Positions 50,810 through 59,424 of a stretch of 64,000 nt of DNA are shown piece by piece. The DNA is from Methylibium sp035476815 (GTDB lineage: Bacteria; Pseudomonadota; Gammaproteobacteria; Burkholderiales; Burkholderiaceae_C): positions 6,382-70,381 of the forward strand of contig DATILD010000017.1 of the NCBI GenBank assembly GCA_035476815.1. The letters are read 5' to 3'. The position numbers and the translations under genes were made by a program. The notes beneath the pieces were generated by a model. The model made no database searches. It was not told where the DNA came from and worked only from the letters and a program-made list of their open reading frames with translations. Within the stretch, counting starts at the first letter, position 1. Every line of letters starts with the position of its first letter.

Positions 50810-52045
50810 ATGTCCTCTCCCGAGCGTTTCGATGTCGTCGTGATCGGTGCCGGCGCCGCCGGCCTGTTCTGCGCCGGCATCGCCGGCCAGCGCGGTCTGA
50901 AGGTGCTGCTGCTCGACCATGCCGAAAAACTGGCCGAGAAGATCCGCATCTCCGGCGGCGGCCGCTGCAACTTCACCAACCGCGACGCCGGGCCGGCGAA
51001 CTTCCTGTCCGAGAACCCGGCCTTCTGCCGCTCGGCGCTGGCGCGCTACACGCCGCGCGACTTCATCGACCTGGTGCAGCGCCACCGCATCGCCTGGCAC
51101 GAGAAGCACAAGGGCCAGCTGTTCTGCGACGACAGCAGCGACGAGATCATCGCGATGCTGCTGCGCGAATGCGAGGCGGGTGGCGTGACCCGCCGGCAGC
51201 CCTGCCGCGTCGCGGCGCTGCGCCAGGCCGATGGCGGCTTCGAGCTCGACACCGAGGCCGGCCCGCTGCGGGCCACGCGCGTCGTCGTCGCCACCGGCGG
51301 GCTGTCGATCCCCAAGATCGGCGCCAGCGACTTCGGCTATCGGCTGGCGCGCCAGTTCGGCCACCGCATCGTCGAGCCGCGCCCGGCGCTGGTGCCACTG
51401 AGCTTCGACGCCGCGGCCTGGGCGCCATTCGCCGCGCTGTCGGGCCTGTCGCTCGAGGTCGGCATCGAGACCGGCGCCGGCAAGTCGCGCGGGCAGTTCA
51501 TCGAGGACCTGCTGTTCACCCACCGCGGCCTCAGCGGCCCGGCGGTGCTGCAGATCTCGAGCTACTGGCAGTCGGGCGAGCCCCTCACGCTCGACCTGGC
51601 ACCCGGGCAAGACCTCGCCGCGGCACTGCGCGAGGCCAAGGCGGTGTCGAAGCGCCAGCTCGGCAACGAGCTCGCCACCCACCTGCCGGCCCGGCTCGCC
51701 GAGGCCTGGAGCACCCCGCTGGGCATCCTGGCCGCCCGGCCACTGCCCGAGGTCAAGGACAAGGACCTCGCCGCGCTCGCGGCCTCGCTGCAGGCCTGGC
51801 AGCTGACGCCGACCGGCACCGAAGGCTGGCGCAAGGCCGAGGTGACCGCCGGCGGCGTCGACACCCGCGAGCTGAGCTCGCAGACGCTTGAAAGCCGCCG
51901 CGTGAGCGGCCTGCACTTCATCGGCGAGGTGGTCGACGTGACCGGCTGGCTCGGCGGTTACAACTTCCAGTGGGCCTGGGCCAGCGCCCATGCCTGCGCG
52001 CGGGCCTGCGCCGCCTCGGCGCGTCCCGCCGAGGCGGCCCACTGA
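50810..52045 (+). CDS. HI0933/BaiN-like flavoprotein
   Basis: 411 residues, NAD(P)/FAD-dependent oxidoreductase of the HI0933 family. FAD site VIGAGAAGLFCAGIAGQRG near the N-terminus, family motif KIRISGGGRCNFTN, ATGGLSIPKIGASDFGY in the middle, and the C-terminal GEVVDVTGWLGGYNFQWAWASA. Related enzymes include BaiN, implicated in bile acid dehydroxylation, but the role in proteobacteria is unknown. Begins 26 bases after cobA. Confidence 0.92.
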   Translation: MSSPERFDVVVIGAGAAGLFCAGIAGQRGLKVLLLDHAEKLAEKIRISGGGRCNFTNRDAGPANFLSENPAFCRSALARYTPRDFIDLVQRHRIAWHEKHKGQLFCDDSSDEIIAMLLRECEAGGVTRRQPCRVAALRQADGGFELDTEAGPLRATRVVVATGGLSIPKIGASDFGYRLARQFGHRIVEPRPALVPLSFDAAAWAPFAALSGLSLEVGIETGAGKSRGQFIEDLLFTHRGLSGPAVLQISSYWQSGEPLTLDLAPGQDLAAALREAKAVSKRQLGNELATHLPARLAEAWSTPLGILAARPLPEVKDKDLAALAASLQAWQLTPTGTEGWRKAEVTAGGVDTRELSSQTLESRRVSGLHFIGEVVDVTGWLGGYNFQWAWASAHACARACAASARPAEAAH

Positions 52046-52075
52046 GGGCCGGCTGGCGCGCCGGCGGACTCTGTC

Positions 52076-52081
52076 TATAAT
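52076..52081 (+). promoter_or_regulatory. -10 element before rpsU
   Basis: A consensus TATAAT lies about 100 bases before the rpsU ATG, with a weak CTGGCG at -35 spacing. One of the few perfect -10 boxes in this GC-rich window and proper for a ribosomal protein gene. Confidence 0.65.
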
Positions 52082-52179
52082 CGCGGTCTTTGCTGGCAAA
52101 CCACGCCTCGAGCGGCCGACCGGCCATCCGGAAAGGCCCCGGCCGCCACCGAGCGCGTACCTCTAGGATTCACCGCTAC

Positions 52180-52392
52180 ATGACCACCATCCGCGTCAAA
52201 GAGAACGAGCCCTTCGATGTGGCTCTCCGCCGCTTCAAGCGCACCATCGAAAAGCTCGGCCTCCTGACCGACCTGCGTGCCCGCGAGTTCTACGAAAAGC
52301 CCACCGCCGAGCGCAAGCGCAAGAAGGCCGCGGCCGTGAAGCGCCACTTCAAGCGCGTTCGCAGCATGCAGCTGCCGAAGAAGCTGTACTGA
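52180..52392 (+). CDS. rpsU: 30S ribosomal protein S21
   Basis: 70 residues, full length S21: TTIRVKENEPFDVALRRFKRTIEK, then RAREFYEKPTAERKRKKAAAVKRHFKR. Helps 30S subunits base-pair with mRNA during initiation. A terminator follows at once, before yqeY. Confidence 0.97.
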   Translation: MTTIRVKENEPFDVALRRFKRTIEKLGLLTDLRAREFYEKPTAERKRKKAAAVKRHFKRVRSMQLPKKLY

Positions 52393-52414
52393 CCACCGCC
52401 TCGCGGCGTCGACC

Positions 52415-52442
52415 AGCCCGCCCGGGGACGCCCGCGCGGGCT
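52415..52442 (+). terminator. hairpin terminator after rpsU
   Basis: AGCCCGC (52415-52421) pairs with GCGGGCT (52436-52442), followed by TGTTCATTTCT. It lies only 20 bases before the yqeY ATG, so it is probably a partial terminator or attenuator that keeps rpsU expression above that of yqeY. Confidence 0.7.
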
Positions 52443-52462
52443 TGTTCATTTCTGGAGTGACC

Positions 52463-52909
52463 ATGAGCCTGAAAGACCGCATCACCGAAGACATGAAGGC
52501 CGCGATGCGCGCCAAGGACGCCGATCGCCTGCTGACGATCCGCGGGCTGCTGGCCGCCTGCAAGCAGAAGGAAGTCGACGAGCGCGTGACGCTCGACGAC
52601 GCGATGGTCGTGGCGATCGTCGACAAGCTGATCAAGCAGCGCAAGGACTCGATCTCTCAATTCGGCGTCGCCGGCCGCCAGGACCTGGTGGACAAGGAGA
52701 GCGCCGAACTGAAGGTGCTCGAGGCCTACCTACCGGCTCGGCTGAGCGCCGACGAGGTGACGGCCGCGGTGGCGGCGCTGGTCGCCGAACTCGGCGCCAC
52801 GGGTCCGGCCGACATGGGCAAGGTCATGGGCGCGGCCAAGCAGCGCTTCGCCGGCAACGCCGACATGGGCCTGGTGTCGGCCGCGGTCAAGCAGGCGCTG
52901 ACGAAGTAA
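52463..52909 (+). CDS. GatB/YqeY domain protein
   Basis: 148 residues, YqeY family: SLKDRITEDMKAAMRAKDADRLLTIR at the start and GKVMGAAKQRFAGNADMGLVSAAVKQAL at the end, the tRNA-binding-like helical domain shared with GatB. ATG 52463 chosen since the family starts at MSLKDRI; an upstream ATG at 52442 lies in the terminator. The rpsU-yqeY pair usually precedes dnaG-rpoD, but those genes are not here. Confidence 0.93.
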   Translation: MSLKDRITEDMKAAMRAKDADRLLTIRGLLAACKQKEVDERVTLDDAMVVAIVDKLIKQRKDSISQFGVAGRQDLVDKESAELKVLEAYLPARLSADEVTAAVAALVAELGATGPADMGKVMGAAKQRFAGNADMGLVSAAVKQALTK

Positions 52910-52938
52910 GCTCACGCAGCAGCACCGAAGGAGACACG

Positions 52939-53286
52939 ATGGACCTGCCCGCTTCGCGCCTGAACGACGAGATCGCCGTCGCCCCGCAGCTAGGCCCCGA
53001 CGCGATGGCCGCCGCGGCCGCGGCCGGCTACCGCAGCGTCATCAACAACCGCCCGGACTTCGAGGGCGGTCCGGAGCAGCCGACCAACGCGGCGATGGAG
53101 GCTGCGGCCCGTGCGGCCGGCCTCGAATACGTCTTCCTGCCGGTCGCCAGCGCCTTCCAGACGCCGGAGCAGGCGCAGGCGATGGCCGACGCGCTCGAGC
53201 GGCTGCCCAAGCCGGTGCTGGCCTTCTGCCGCAGCGGCGCACGCAGCGGCCGCCTGTACCAGATGGCCTGCGCACTGCGCGGCTGA
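52939..53286 (+). CDS. TIGR01244 family sulfurtransferase/phosphatase-like protein
   Basis: 115 residues, DUF442/TIGR01244 family, often fused to beta-lactamase-fold sulfur dioxygenases but separate here. N-terminal segment AVAPQLGPDAMAAAAAAGYRSVINNRPD; active-site loop CRSGARS with Cys97 and Arg102. Implicated in sulfide or hydrogen-sulfide handling in other bacteria; here function unknown. GAAGGAG precedes the ATG. Confidence 0.88.
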   Translation: MDLPASRLNDEIAVAPQLGPDAMAAAAAAGYRSVINNRPDFEGGPEQPTNAAMEAAARAAGLEYVFLPVASAFQTPEQAQAMADALERLPKPVLAFCRSGARSGRLYQMACALRG

Positions 53287-53311
53287 CCCCCCGGTCCCGC
53301 GGCGGCGGCGC

Positions 53312-54508
53312 ATGGCCGCACAGCGGTTCATTGCCCACCTCGACATGGACGCGTTCTACGCGTCGGTCGAGTTGCTGCGCTACCCGGAACTGAAGGGCCT
53401 GCCGGTCGTCATCGGCGGTGGCCGGCGTCACCAGCCCGAACGGCTGCCCGACGGCACGCACCGCTACGCGACGCTGCGGCATTACGCCGGCCGCGGCGTC
53501 ATCACCACCGCCACCTATGCCGCGCGCGCCTTCGGGTTGCATTCCGGCATGGGGCTGATGAAGGCCGCCGTGCTGGCGCCCGACACGGTGCTGCTGCCGA
53601 CCGACTTCGACGAGTACCGCCGCCTGTCGCGCGCCTTCAAGGCCGCTGTCACCGAGGTGGTGGGCGGCGAGCCGCCGGTGATCGAGGACCGCGGCATCGA
53701 CGAGATCTACATCGACCTCACCGACCGGCCCGGCGTCGCGCTCGACCAGGGTGCCGCGCTCGCGCGGGCGATCAAGGCGCGCGTCGCCGAGCGCACCGGC
53801 CTCTCCTGCTCGATCGGCGTCACGCCGAACAAGCTGCTCGCCAAGCTCGCCTCCGACCTCGACAAGCCCGACGGCCTGACCCTCCTGCGCGAGACCGACA
53901 TCCCGACCCGCATCTGGCCGCTGCCGGCGCGGCGCATCAACGGCATCGGCCCGAAGGCCGCCGCGAAGCTCGAGAGCCTGGGCATCCGCACGATCGGCGA
54001 GCTGGCCGCCGCCGACGCGGACTGGCTGGTCGCGCAGTTCGGCCGCAGCCATGGCGCCTGGATGCACGAGGCCGCGCACGGCCGCGACGAACGCCCGGTC
54101 GTGACCCACAGCGACCCGAAGAGCATCAGCCGCGAGACCACCTTCGACCGCGACCTGCACGCGCGGCGCGACCGCGCCGAGCTGTCGGCCATCTTCACCC
54201 GGCTGTGCGAGCAGCTCGCCGACGACCTGCAGCGCAAGGGCTGGCTCGGTCGCACGATCGGCCTGAAGCTGCGCTACGAGGACTTTCGCACCGTCACGCG
54301 CGACCTGACGCTGCCCGAGCCGGTGGACGAGGCCGCGGCGATCCGCCGCGCCGCCGGCGAGTGCCTGAAGCGCGTGCCGCTGGAGCGGCGGCTGCGGCTG
54401 CTCGGCGTGCGCGCGGGATCGCTGTCGCGACCGGGCGAGGCGTCGCCCCGGCGCGCCGCGGTGCGCGAGGTCGACGCGCCCTACACGCCGGAGCTGTTCG
54501 ACGGCTGA
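53312..54508 (+). CDS. Y-family DNA polymerase (DinB/Pol IV-like)
   Basis: 398 residues. Catalytic acids: Asp11 in AHLDMDAFYASVE, and the DE pair in RGIDEIYIDLT, a variant of the SIDEAYLD box. Thumb: CSIGVTPNKLLAKLASDLDKPDG and NGIGPKAAAKLESLGI (HhH); a little-finger domain follows. Between GLPVVIGG and RGVITTATYAARAFG there is an insert of about 24 residues (RRHQPERL... to ...LRHYAG) not found in E. coli DinB. No beta-clamp motif was recognised with certainty at the C-terminus. Translesion synthesis expected. Confidence 0.9.
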   Translation: MAAQRFIAHLDMDAFYASVELLRYPELKGLPVVIGGGRRHQPERLPDGTHRYATLRHYAGRGVITTATYAARAFGLHSGMGLMKAAVLAPDTVLLPTDFDEYRRLSRAFKAAVTEVVGGEPPVIEDRGIDEIYIDLTDRPGVALDQGAALARAIKARVAERTGLSCSIGVTPNKLLAKLASDLDKPDGLTLLRETDIPTRIWPLPARRINGIGPKAAAKLESLGIRTIGELAAADADWLVAQFGRSHGAWMHEAAHGRDERPVVTHSDPKSISRETTFDRDLHARRDRAELSAIFTRLCEQLADDLQRKGWLGRTIGLKLRYEDFRTVTRDLTLPEPVDEAAAIRRAAGECLKRVPLERRLRLLGVRAGSLSRPGEASPRRAAVREVDAPYTPELFDG

Positions 54509-54512
54509 GGCT

Positions 54513-55385
54513 TCAGGGCGAGCCGGCCTGGAAGGTGTTGCAGTCGGCCATCTGCCCGCCCCGGTGGCCGCGCTGGAACCACTGCATGCGCTGCGCGCTC
54601 GTGCCGTGGGTGAAGCTCTCTGGCACCACCGTGCCCTGGGACTTGCGCTGGAGCGTGTCGTCGCCGATCTGCGACGCCGCGTTCAGCGCCTCCTCCAGGT
54701 CGCCCTGCTCCAGCCAGCCGCGCGCCTGTTGCGAATGGTGGGCCCAGACGCCGGCAAAGCAGTCGGCCTGCAACTCGAGCTTGACGCTCAGCGCATTGCC
54801 TTCGGCCACGCCGACGCGGCGCCGGGCCGCCTCGACCTTGCCGCTCACGCCGAGCAGCTGCTGCACATGGTGACCGACCTCGTGCGCCACCACGTAGGCC
54901 TGGGCGAAGTCGCCCGGCGCGCCCAGGCGGGCCTTGAGCGTGTCGAAGAACTCGAGGTCGATGTAGACCTTCTGGTCGCCGGGGCAGTAGAACGGCCCCA
55001 TCGCACTCTGCCCGGTGCCGCAGGCGGTCGGCGTCGCGCCGCGGAACAGCACCAGCCGCGGTGCCGCGTAGTCGGAGCGGCCCTGGCGGAAGATCTCCGC
55101 CCACGCGTCCTCGGTGCTGCGCAGCACGACCGAGACGAATTGCGCCTGCGCGTCGTCGGCCGGTGGCGCGGTCGCCGGGCCCTGGGCCACCTCGGCCGAG
55201 GGCATCGGCCCGCCGCCGAGGATGCCGAGCACCGTCAGCGGATTGATGCCGAAGATCCAGCCCGCGACCAGCGCGATGACGATGGTGCCCAGGCCGATGC
55301 CGCGCCCGCCGACCGGCAGGCGGCCGCCACCGCCGCTGCGGCGATCCTCGACGTTGTCGCTGCGTTCATGGCCTTCCCACTTCAT
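54513..55385 (-). CDS. YpfJ-like neutral zinc metallopeptidase
   Basis: 290 residues, family of KPN_02809/YpfJ. N-terminal cytoplasmic part (MKWEGHERSDNVEDRR), one membrane helix (LGTIVIALVAGWIFGINPL), and a periplasmic zinc domain: YCPGDQKVYIDLEFFD, HEVGHHVQQLLG, LELQADCFAGVWAHH (third ligand Glu/Asp region) and closing SAQRMQWFQRGHRGG. ATG 55385 matches the family; an ATG at 55400 adds five residues. Function not known. Convergent with the polymerase gene. Confidence 0.92.
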   Translation of the reverse strand: MKWEGHERSDNVEDRRSGGGGRLPVGGRGIGLGTIVIALVAGWIFGINPLTVLGILGGGPMPSAEVAQGPATAPPADDAQAQFVSVVLRSTEDAWAEIFRQGRSDYAAPRLVLFRGATPTACGTGQSAMGPFYCPGDQKVYIDLEFFDTLKARLGAPGDFAQAYVVAHEVGHHVQQLLGVSGKVEAARRRVGVAEGNALSVKLELQADCFAGVWAHHSQQARGWLEQGDLEEALNAASQIGDDTLQRKSQGTVVPESFTHGTSAQRMQWFQRGHRGGQMADCNTFQAGSP

Positions 55386-55434
55386 GCCCGCCCCCCGCAT
55401 CGCTGCCGATGCGGGCGATGGTACGCCGGGGGGC

Positions 55435-55779
55435 TCAGTGGGCCGCGAGGCCGTCGTCCGCGTGCATGCGGCGGAACAGCTCGAGCGCGATGCGCTGCAG
55501 CGCCTCGTTGGCGCTGCTGTGCGCGAAGGCGAGGCGTTCGTGGGCGTAGACCCGGTCGAAGATCATGCGCGCCACCTGCACCGGCCAGCCCTCGCGCGCT
55601 ATGTGGCGCTTGAAGTCCGCGAGCGTGCGCAGGTCCACCACCAGCGGCATCGCCTGCGCCAGATCGACACGGGCCGTCGGCCCCTGGTCCTCGATCGGGG
55701 CGAAGTTGGTGTCGAAGAAGTCCGACCGGATCTCGTCCGGTACCGTGGCCTGTTCGTCGCGCGCATTCCGTGGCGTCAT
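55435..55779 (-). CDS. hypothetical protein
   Basis: 114 residues, no recognised family. Starts acidic and polar (MTPRNARDEQATVPDEIRSDFF), then a helical part LVVDLRTLADFKRHIAREGWPVQVARMIFDRVYAHERLAFA. Cytoplasmic by composition. ATG 55779 is preceded by GGAG at proper distance; an in-frame ATG at 55872 would pass through a hairpin region. Found between dcd and a metallopeptidase gene on the same strand. Confidence 0.65.
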   Translation of the reverse strand: MTPRNARDEQATVPDEIRSDFFDTNFAPIEDQGPTARVDLAQAMPLVVDLRTLADFKRHIAREGWPVQVARMIFDRVYAHERLAFAHSSANEALQRIALELFRRMHADDGLAAH

Positions 55780-55868
55780 CGCGGGCTCCGTGCTGCCGGC
55801 GGCAGCGAAGTCGATGGCCTTAGTGTGTAACGGTAACGGCGCGGCCAGCCGGCGAAAACGCCGCGGAA

Positions 55869-55920
55869 GCACCGGCAGTTGGCGCTTTGCCGGTGCGGCG
55901 CCGACAGCGCATGTCGGCGC
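55869..55920 (-). terminator. tandem hairpins downstream of dcd
   Basis: Two perfect 9-bp stems: GCGCCGACA/TGTCGGCGC (55898-55906/55912-55920) and GCACCGGCA/TGCCGGTGC (55869-55877/55888-55896). On the minus strand they come just after dcd and end in TTCCGCGGCGTTTTC, consistent with a terminator. Confidence 0.65.
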
Positions 55921-55945
55921 GATTCCTACAACGAACCGGCCCGGC

Positions 55946-56515
<570 letters not shown>

Positions 56516-56553
56516 CGCGCGTCCTGTTCGAGAAGCCCGGATTCTAGGCAGCG

Positions 56554-57972
56554 TCAGCGCCCCGTCTCCGACTCCAGTTCGGCCGTCAGGCGGGCCAGCG
56601 GCTCGCGGATGGCCGCACCGACGCGGATCTGCGGGTTGGAGTAGCCGTCGGCCTTGCCGGCCTCGCGCTCGCGCCGCGCGATCACCTCGCGGGCTGCGGC
56701 ATGGGCCTGCTCGAAGGAGCGCGTCGAACGGAGCTGCTCGTCGAACATCGCGCGGCCGAAGTAGGTGAGATCGGACTTCGAACCGCAGCCGTAGGAAGTG
56801 TGCTCCGCATCGGCGGCCGTCATCACCAGCGTGCCGTCGGTCGCCAGCGGTTCGATCCAGCTCCCCGCGTAGCAGGCCGAGACCGAGACGATGCGATGCC
56901 GGATGCCGGCTTCGTCGAGCCAGACGCGCAGTTGAGCGGGCGTCAGCACCGGCATGTCGAGCGGCCACAACTGAGCGGAAAGCCGCCCGTCGCGGGCGCC
57001 GTGGGAGGCGAGATGGACCAGCAGCAGGTCCTCGTCGCGGTCCATGCGCTGGGCGACGCGCTCGATCGCGCGCCGCAGGTTGGCCGGCGTGGCCCAGGCG
57101 AACTCCTCTGCCGTGCGCGGGTGGTTGACCAACTGCAGCGTGCGACCGGCCGCGCCGAAGCGCTCGTCGAGTACGCCGGCGACCAGCGCACTCTCGCGGC
57201 GGAACACGTCCTCGTCGCCGTAAGGCGCGAACGTGAGTACGTAGAGATCGACCCGGCCCGGCCGCTGCGGCGCCAGGCCGTCCAGCGCGGCGCCCGCGAC
57301 CTGCTGCTGGCGCTCGATCAGATCCGGCGTCAGACGCAGGAAGCTGGGCTCGGTCCCGGCGCCCTGCTCGTCGCGCGCGAGCCACGAGGGGGCTGAAGGT
57401 GCCAGCACCCAGGTCGGGGCACCCGCGACGGTCAGGAGGGCGATGCCGACCCGCGGCCCCGGCCGCGCGTAGCGCCACAGCAGGCCCAACTGGGCCAGCA
57501 CGATCCAGACCACGGTTACCCACCACAGGGCCCAGGCGACCCAACCCGGTCCGAGGAACCGCAAGACCGGGGTGACCGCCGCCACGCTCGCGATCACGAT
57601 CACCAGCCCCTGCGCCGCGAGCAGCGCGAACAGCGTCGCCGCAGCGGGCGGCGGCGACGTCTGCGGGTCGGCGTCGGGTCGTGGCGCGGCCGTCCACCAA
57701 CACAACCATGCGGTGAGCGAGGTGGTGAACCAGCCGCTGACGAGCGAACGCCAGTGGAAATCGGCCGGCCCCACCAGCGCCAGCCACTCGCCAAACGCGC
57801 TGGCGGCCGTGGCCAGCAGGACCAATGCGAGCACGAGCGCCGGGGTCGCAGGCGACTGGCTGATGGTGTCGAGCCGCGGTGCACACAACAGCGCACTGCG
57901 CGCGCCCTCGCGCAGCCACACGCCGATGGCGCGCGGCAGCGGCACGGCCGGGCGGGCCTCGTCGACCGTCAT
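56554..57972 (-). CDS. membrane-anchored C13 family caspase-like peptidase
   Basis: 472 residues. Four membrane helices in the first 175 residues (for example ATPALVLALVLLATAASAFG and WALWWVTVVWIVLAQLGLLW). The C-terminal 250 residues form a C13/legumain-like caspase-fold domain: VDLYVLTFAPYGDEDVFRRE, His324 in LLVHLASHGARDG and Cys367 in VSVSACYAGSW, the dyad of clan CD. TSYGCGSKSDLTYFGRAMFDEQL follows. ATG 57972 has GGGGAGGAAG upstream; an ATG at 58038 lacks it. Similar proteins are known in betaproteobacteria as peptidase C13 family without known function. Confidence 0.85.
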   Translation of the reverse strand: MTVDEARPAVPLPRAIGVWLREGARSALLCAPRLDTISQSPATPALVLALVLLATAASAFGEWLALVGPADFHWRSLVSGWFTTSLTAWLCWWTAAPRPDADPQTSPPPAAATLFALLAAQGLVIVIASVAAVTPVLRFLGPGWVAWALWWVTVVWIVLAQLGLLWRYARPGPRVGIALLTVAGAPTWVLAPSAPSWLARDEQGAGTEPSFLRLTPDLIERQQQVAGAALDGLAPQRPGRVDLYVLTFAPYGDEDVFRRESALVAGVLDERFGAAGRTLQLVNHPRTAEEFAWATPANLRRAIERVAQRMDRDEDLLLVHLASHGARDGRLSAQLWPLDMPVLTPAQLRVWLDEAGIRHRIVSVSACYAGSWIEPLATDGTLVMTAADAEHTSYGCGSKSDLTYFGRAMFDEQLRSTRSFEQAHAAAREVIARREREAGKADGYSNPQIRVGAAIREPLARLTAELESETGR

Positions 57973-58056
57973 CACTTCCTCCCCGAAGGCTGCGGATGCC
58001 GCCACTGTAGCGGCCGCCCCGCCGGGGCTGGCGTGCACTGCCGGTCGAACGCGCCC

Positions 58057-58920
58057 TCAGGCGCGCGCTGACTGGGCCAGCGCCGGCTCGGCGTCGAAGC
58101 GCTCGAAGCCGCTGTAGCAGATGAAGTGCCGGTTCATCGCGCGGCCGAACAGGGTCATGCCGAGCCGCGTCGCGAGCTCGTGGCCCATCTGCGTGATGCC
58201 CGAGCGCGACACGACGACGGGCACGCCCATCTGCGCCGACTTGATGACCATCTCGCTGGTCAGCCGGCCGGTCGTGTAGAAGGCCTTGTCGGCGCCGACC
58301 ATGCCGCGCAGCCACATCCAGCCGGCCAGCGTGTCGATCGCGTTGTGGCGGCCGACGTCCTCGACGAAGAGGTCGAGCGTCGCGTCGTCGCCGGCGATCG
58401 TGAAGATCGCGCAGCCATGCACCGAGCCGGCCGACTTGTAGGTGCTCTCCTGCCGGCGCACCGCTTCGAGCAGCGCGTAGAGCGCGCGCTGGCTGACGCG
58501 CGCCGCGTCGGCCGGCGGCAGCACGACCGCGTCGATCTCGTCCATCAGCCCGCCGAACACCGTGCCCTGGCCGCAGCCGGTGGTGACAACGCGCTTGGCG
58601 GTCTTGCGCTCGAAGTCCGCGATGCCGCGGCGCGTCTTGACGGCCGCGGCGCCGACCTCCCAGTCGACCGTGACCGACTCGATGTCGTGCACCGCGCCGA
58701 CCAGCCGCTGGTTGCGCAGGTAGCCCAGCACCAGCAGCTCGGGCTCGGCGCCCAGCGTCATCAGCGTGACCAGCTCGCGCTTGTCGACGAAGACCGTCAG
58801 CGGCCGCTCGGCGGGGATCTGGATCGTCTGGCGCTGGCCATGCTCGTCCTGCACGTCGACCGAGCGGGTCAGCGGGGCACGCGCGGCGGTCAGGCGCGGG
58901 AGGGCGTCAGGGGAACTCAT
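58057..58920 (-). CDS. fdhD: formate dehydrogenase sulfurtransferase
   Basis: 287 residues; FdhD passes sulfur from IscS to the molybdenum cofactor of formate dehydrogenase. VVTTGCGQGT (Cys116) replaces the CxxC of E. coli FdhD, so only one Cys is present in the loop; SAGSVHGCAIF, EDVGRHNAIDTLAGW and TGRLTSEMVIKSAQMGVPVVVSRS are intact. ATG 58920 is chosen, being the first of the family. Last gene in the formate dehydrogenase operon. Confidence 0.93.
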   Translation of the reverse strand: MSSPDALPRLTAARAPLTRSVDVQDEHGQRQTIQIPAERPLTVFVDKRELVTLMTLGAEPELLVLGYLRNQRLVGAVHDIESVTVDWEVGAAAVKTRRGIADFERKTAKRVVTTGCGQGTVFGGLMDEIDAVVLPPADAARVSQRALYALLEAVRRQESTYKSAGSVHGCAIFTIAGDDATLDLFVEDVGRHNAIDTLAGWMWLRGMVGADKAFYTTGRLTSEMVIKSAQMGVPVVVSRSGITQMGHELATRLGMTLFGRAMNRHFICYSGFERFDAEPALAQSARA

Positions 58921-59032
58921 CGCGGAAGCATCGCACAAGCCGGCGCCCGGGCCATGGCGCAAACGGCGCGGGCCGCCGCAGCGGCCCGCGGTCGCGGGAA
59001 CGACGGGGCGCGCCGCGACCCGCGTGGACGCG

Positions 59033-59404
59033 TCACTTCCTGGCTGGAGCCGGTGCCGCGGCGGGCGCGGCCGCCACCGGCGCAGCGGGGGCCGCGGCGG
59101 CGGCCGGCGCCGCGGCACCGTCGGGGTTGTAGACGAAGGGGCCCGGGTCGGCGCAGGGCGGCGTCGCCGGCGCGGCCTTCGGGTCCTTGCCCGAGGTCTT
59201 GTAGTAATGCGCCGCGGTGCGCTCCATCGCCAGGCAGAGCTTGTAGGCGCCGACCTTGTCGCCATGCGCGGTCTTGGCCTTGGCCTCGTCGGCCTTGGCC
59301 TTGGCCTCGGGGGTCGGGGCCGGCAGCTTGGCCGGCGCGGCCGTCGGGGCGACGAGCGCGAGCGCCGCGCTCAAGGCCACGGCCAGGGTTTGCAGCTTGC
59401 TCAT
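59033..59404 (-). CDS. small periplasmic protein of the formate dehydrogenase operon
   Basis: 123 residues. Signal peptide ending around PTAAPA (residue 24); a polar middle with two Cys residues (YKLCLAMERT, TPPCADPG) that could form a disulfide; and a C-terminal Ala/Pro-rich tail, probably disordered. Located between the gamma subunit gene (20 bases) and fdhD. Function unknown; conserved position in related genomes would suggest an accessory role. Confidence 0.7.
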   Translation of the reverse strand: MSKLQTLAVALSAALALVAPTAAPAKLPAPTPEAKAKADEAKAKTAHGDKVGAYKLCLAMERTAAHYYKTSGKDPKAAPATPPCADPGPFVYNPDGAAAPAAAAAPAAPVAAAPAAAPAPARK

Positions 59405-59424
59405 GGTGTCGCGTCCTCGAAGGC

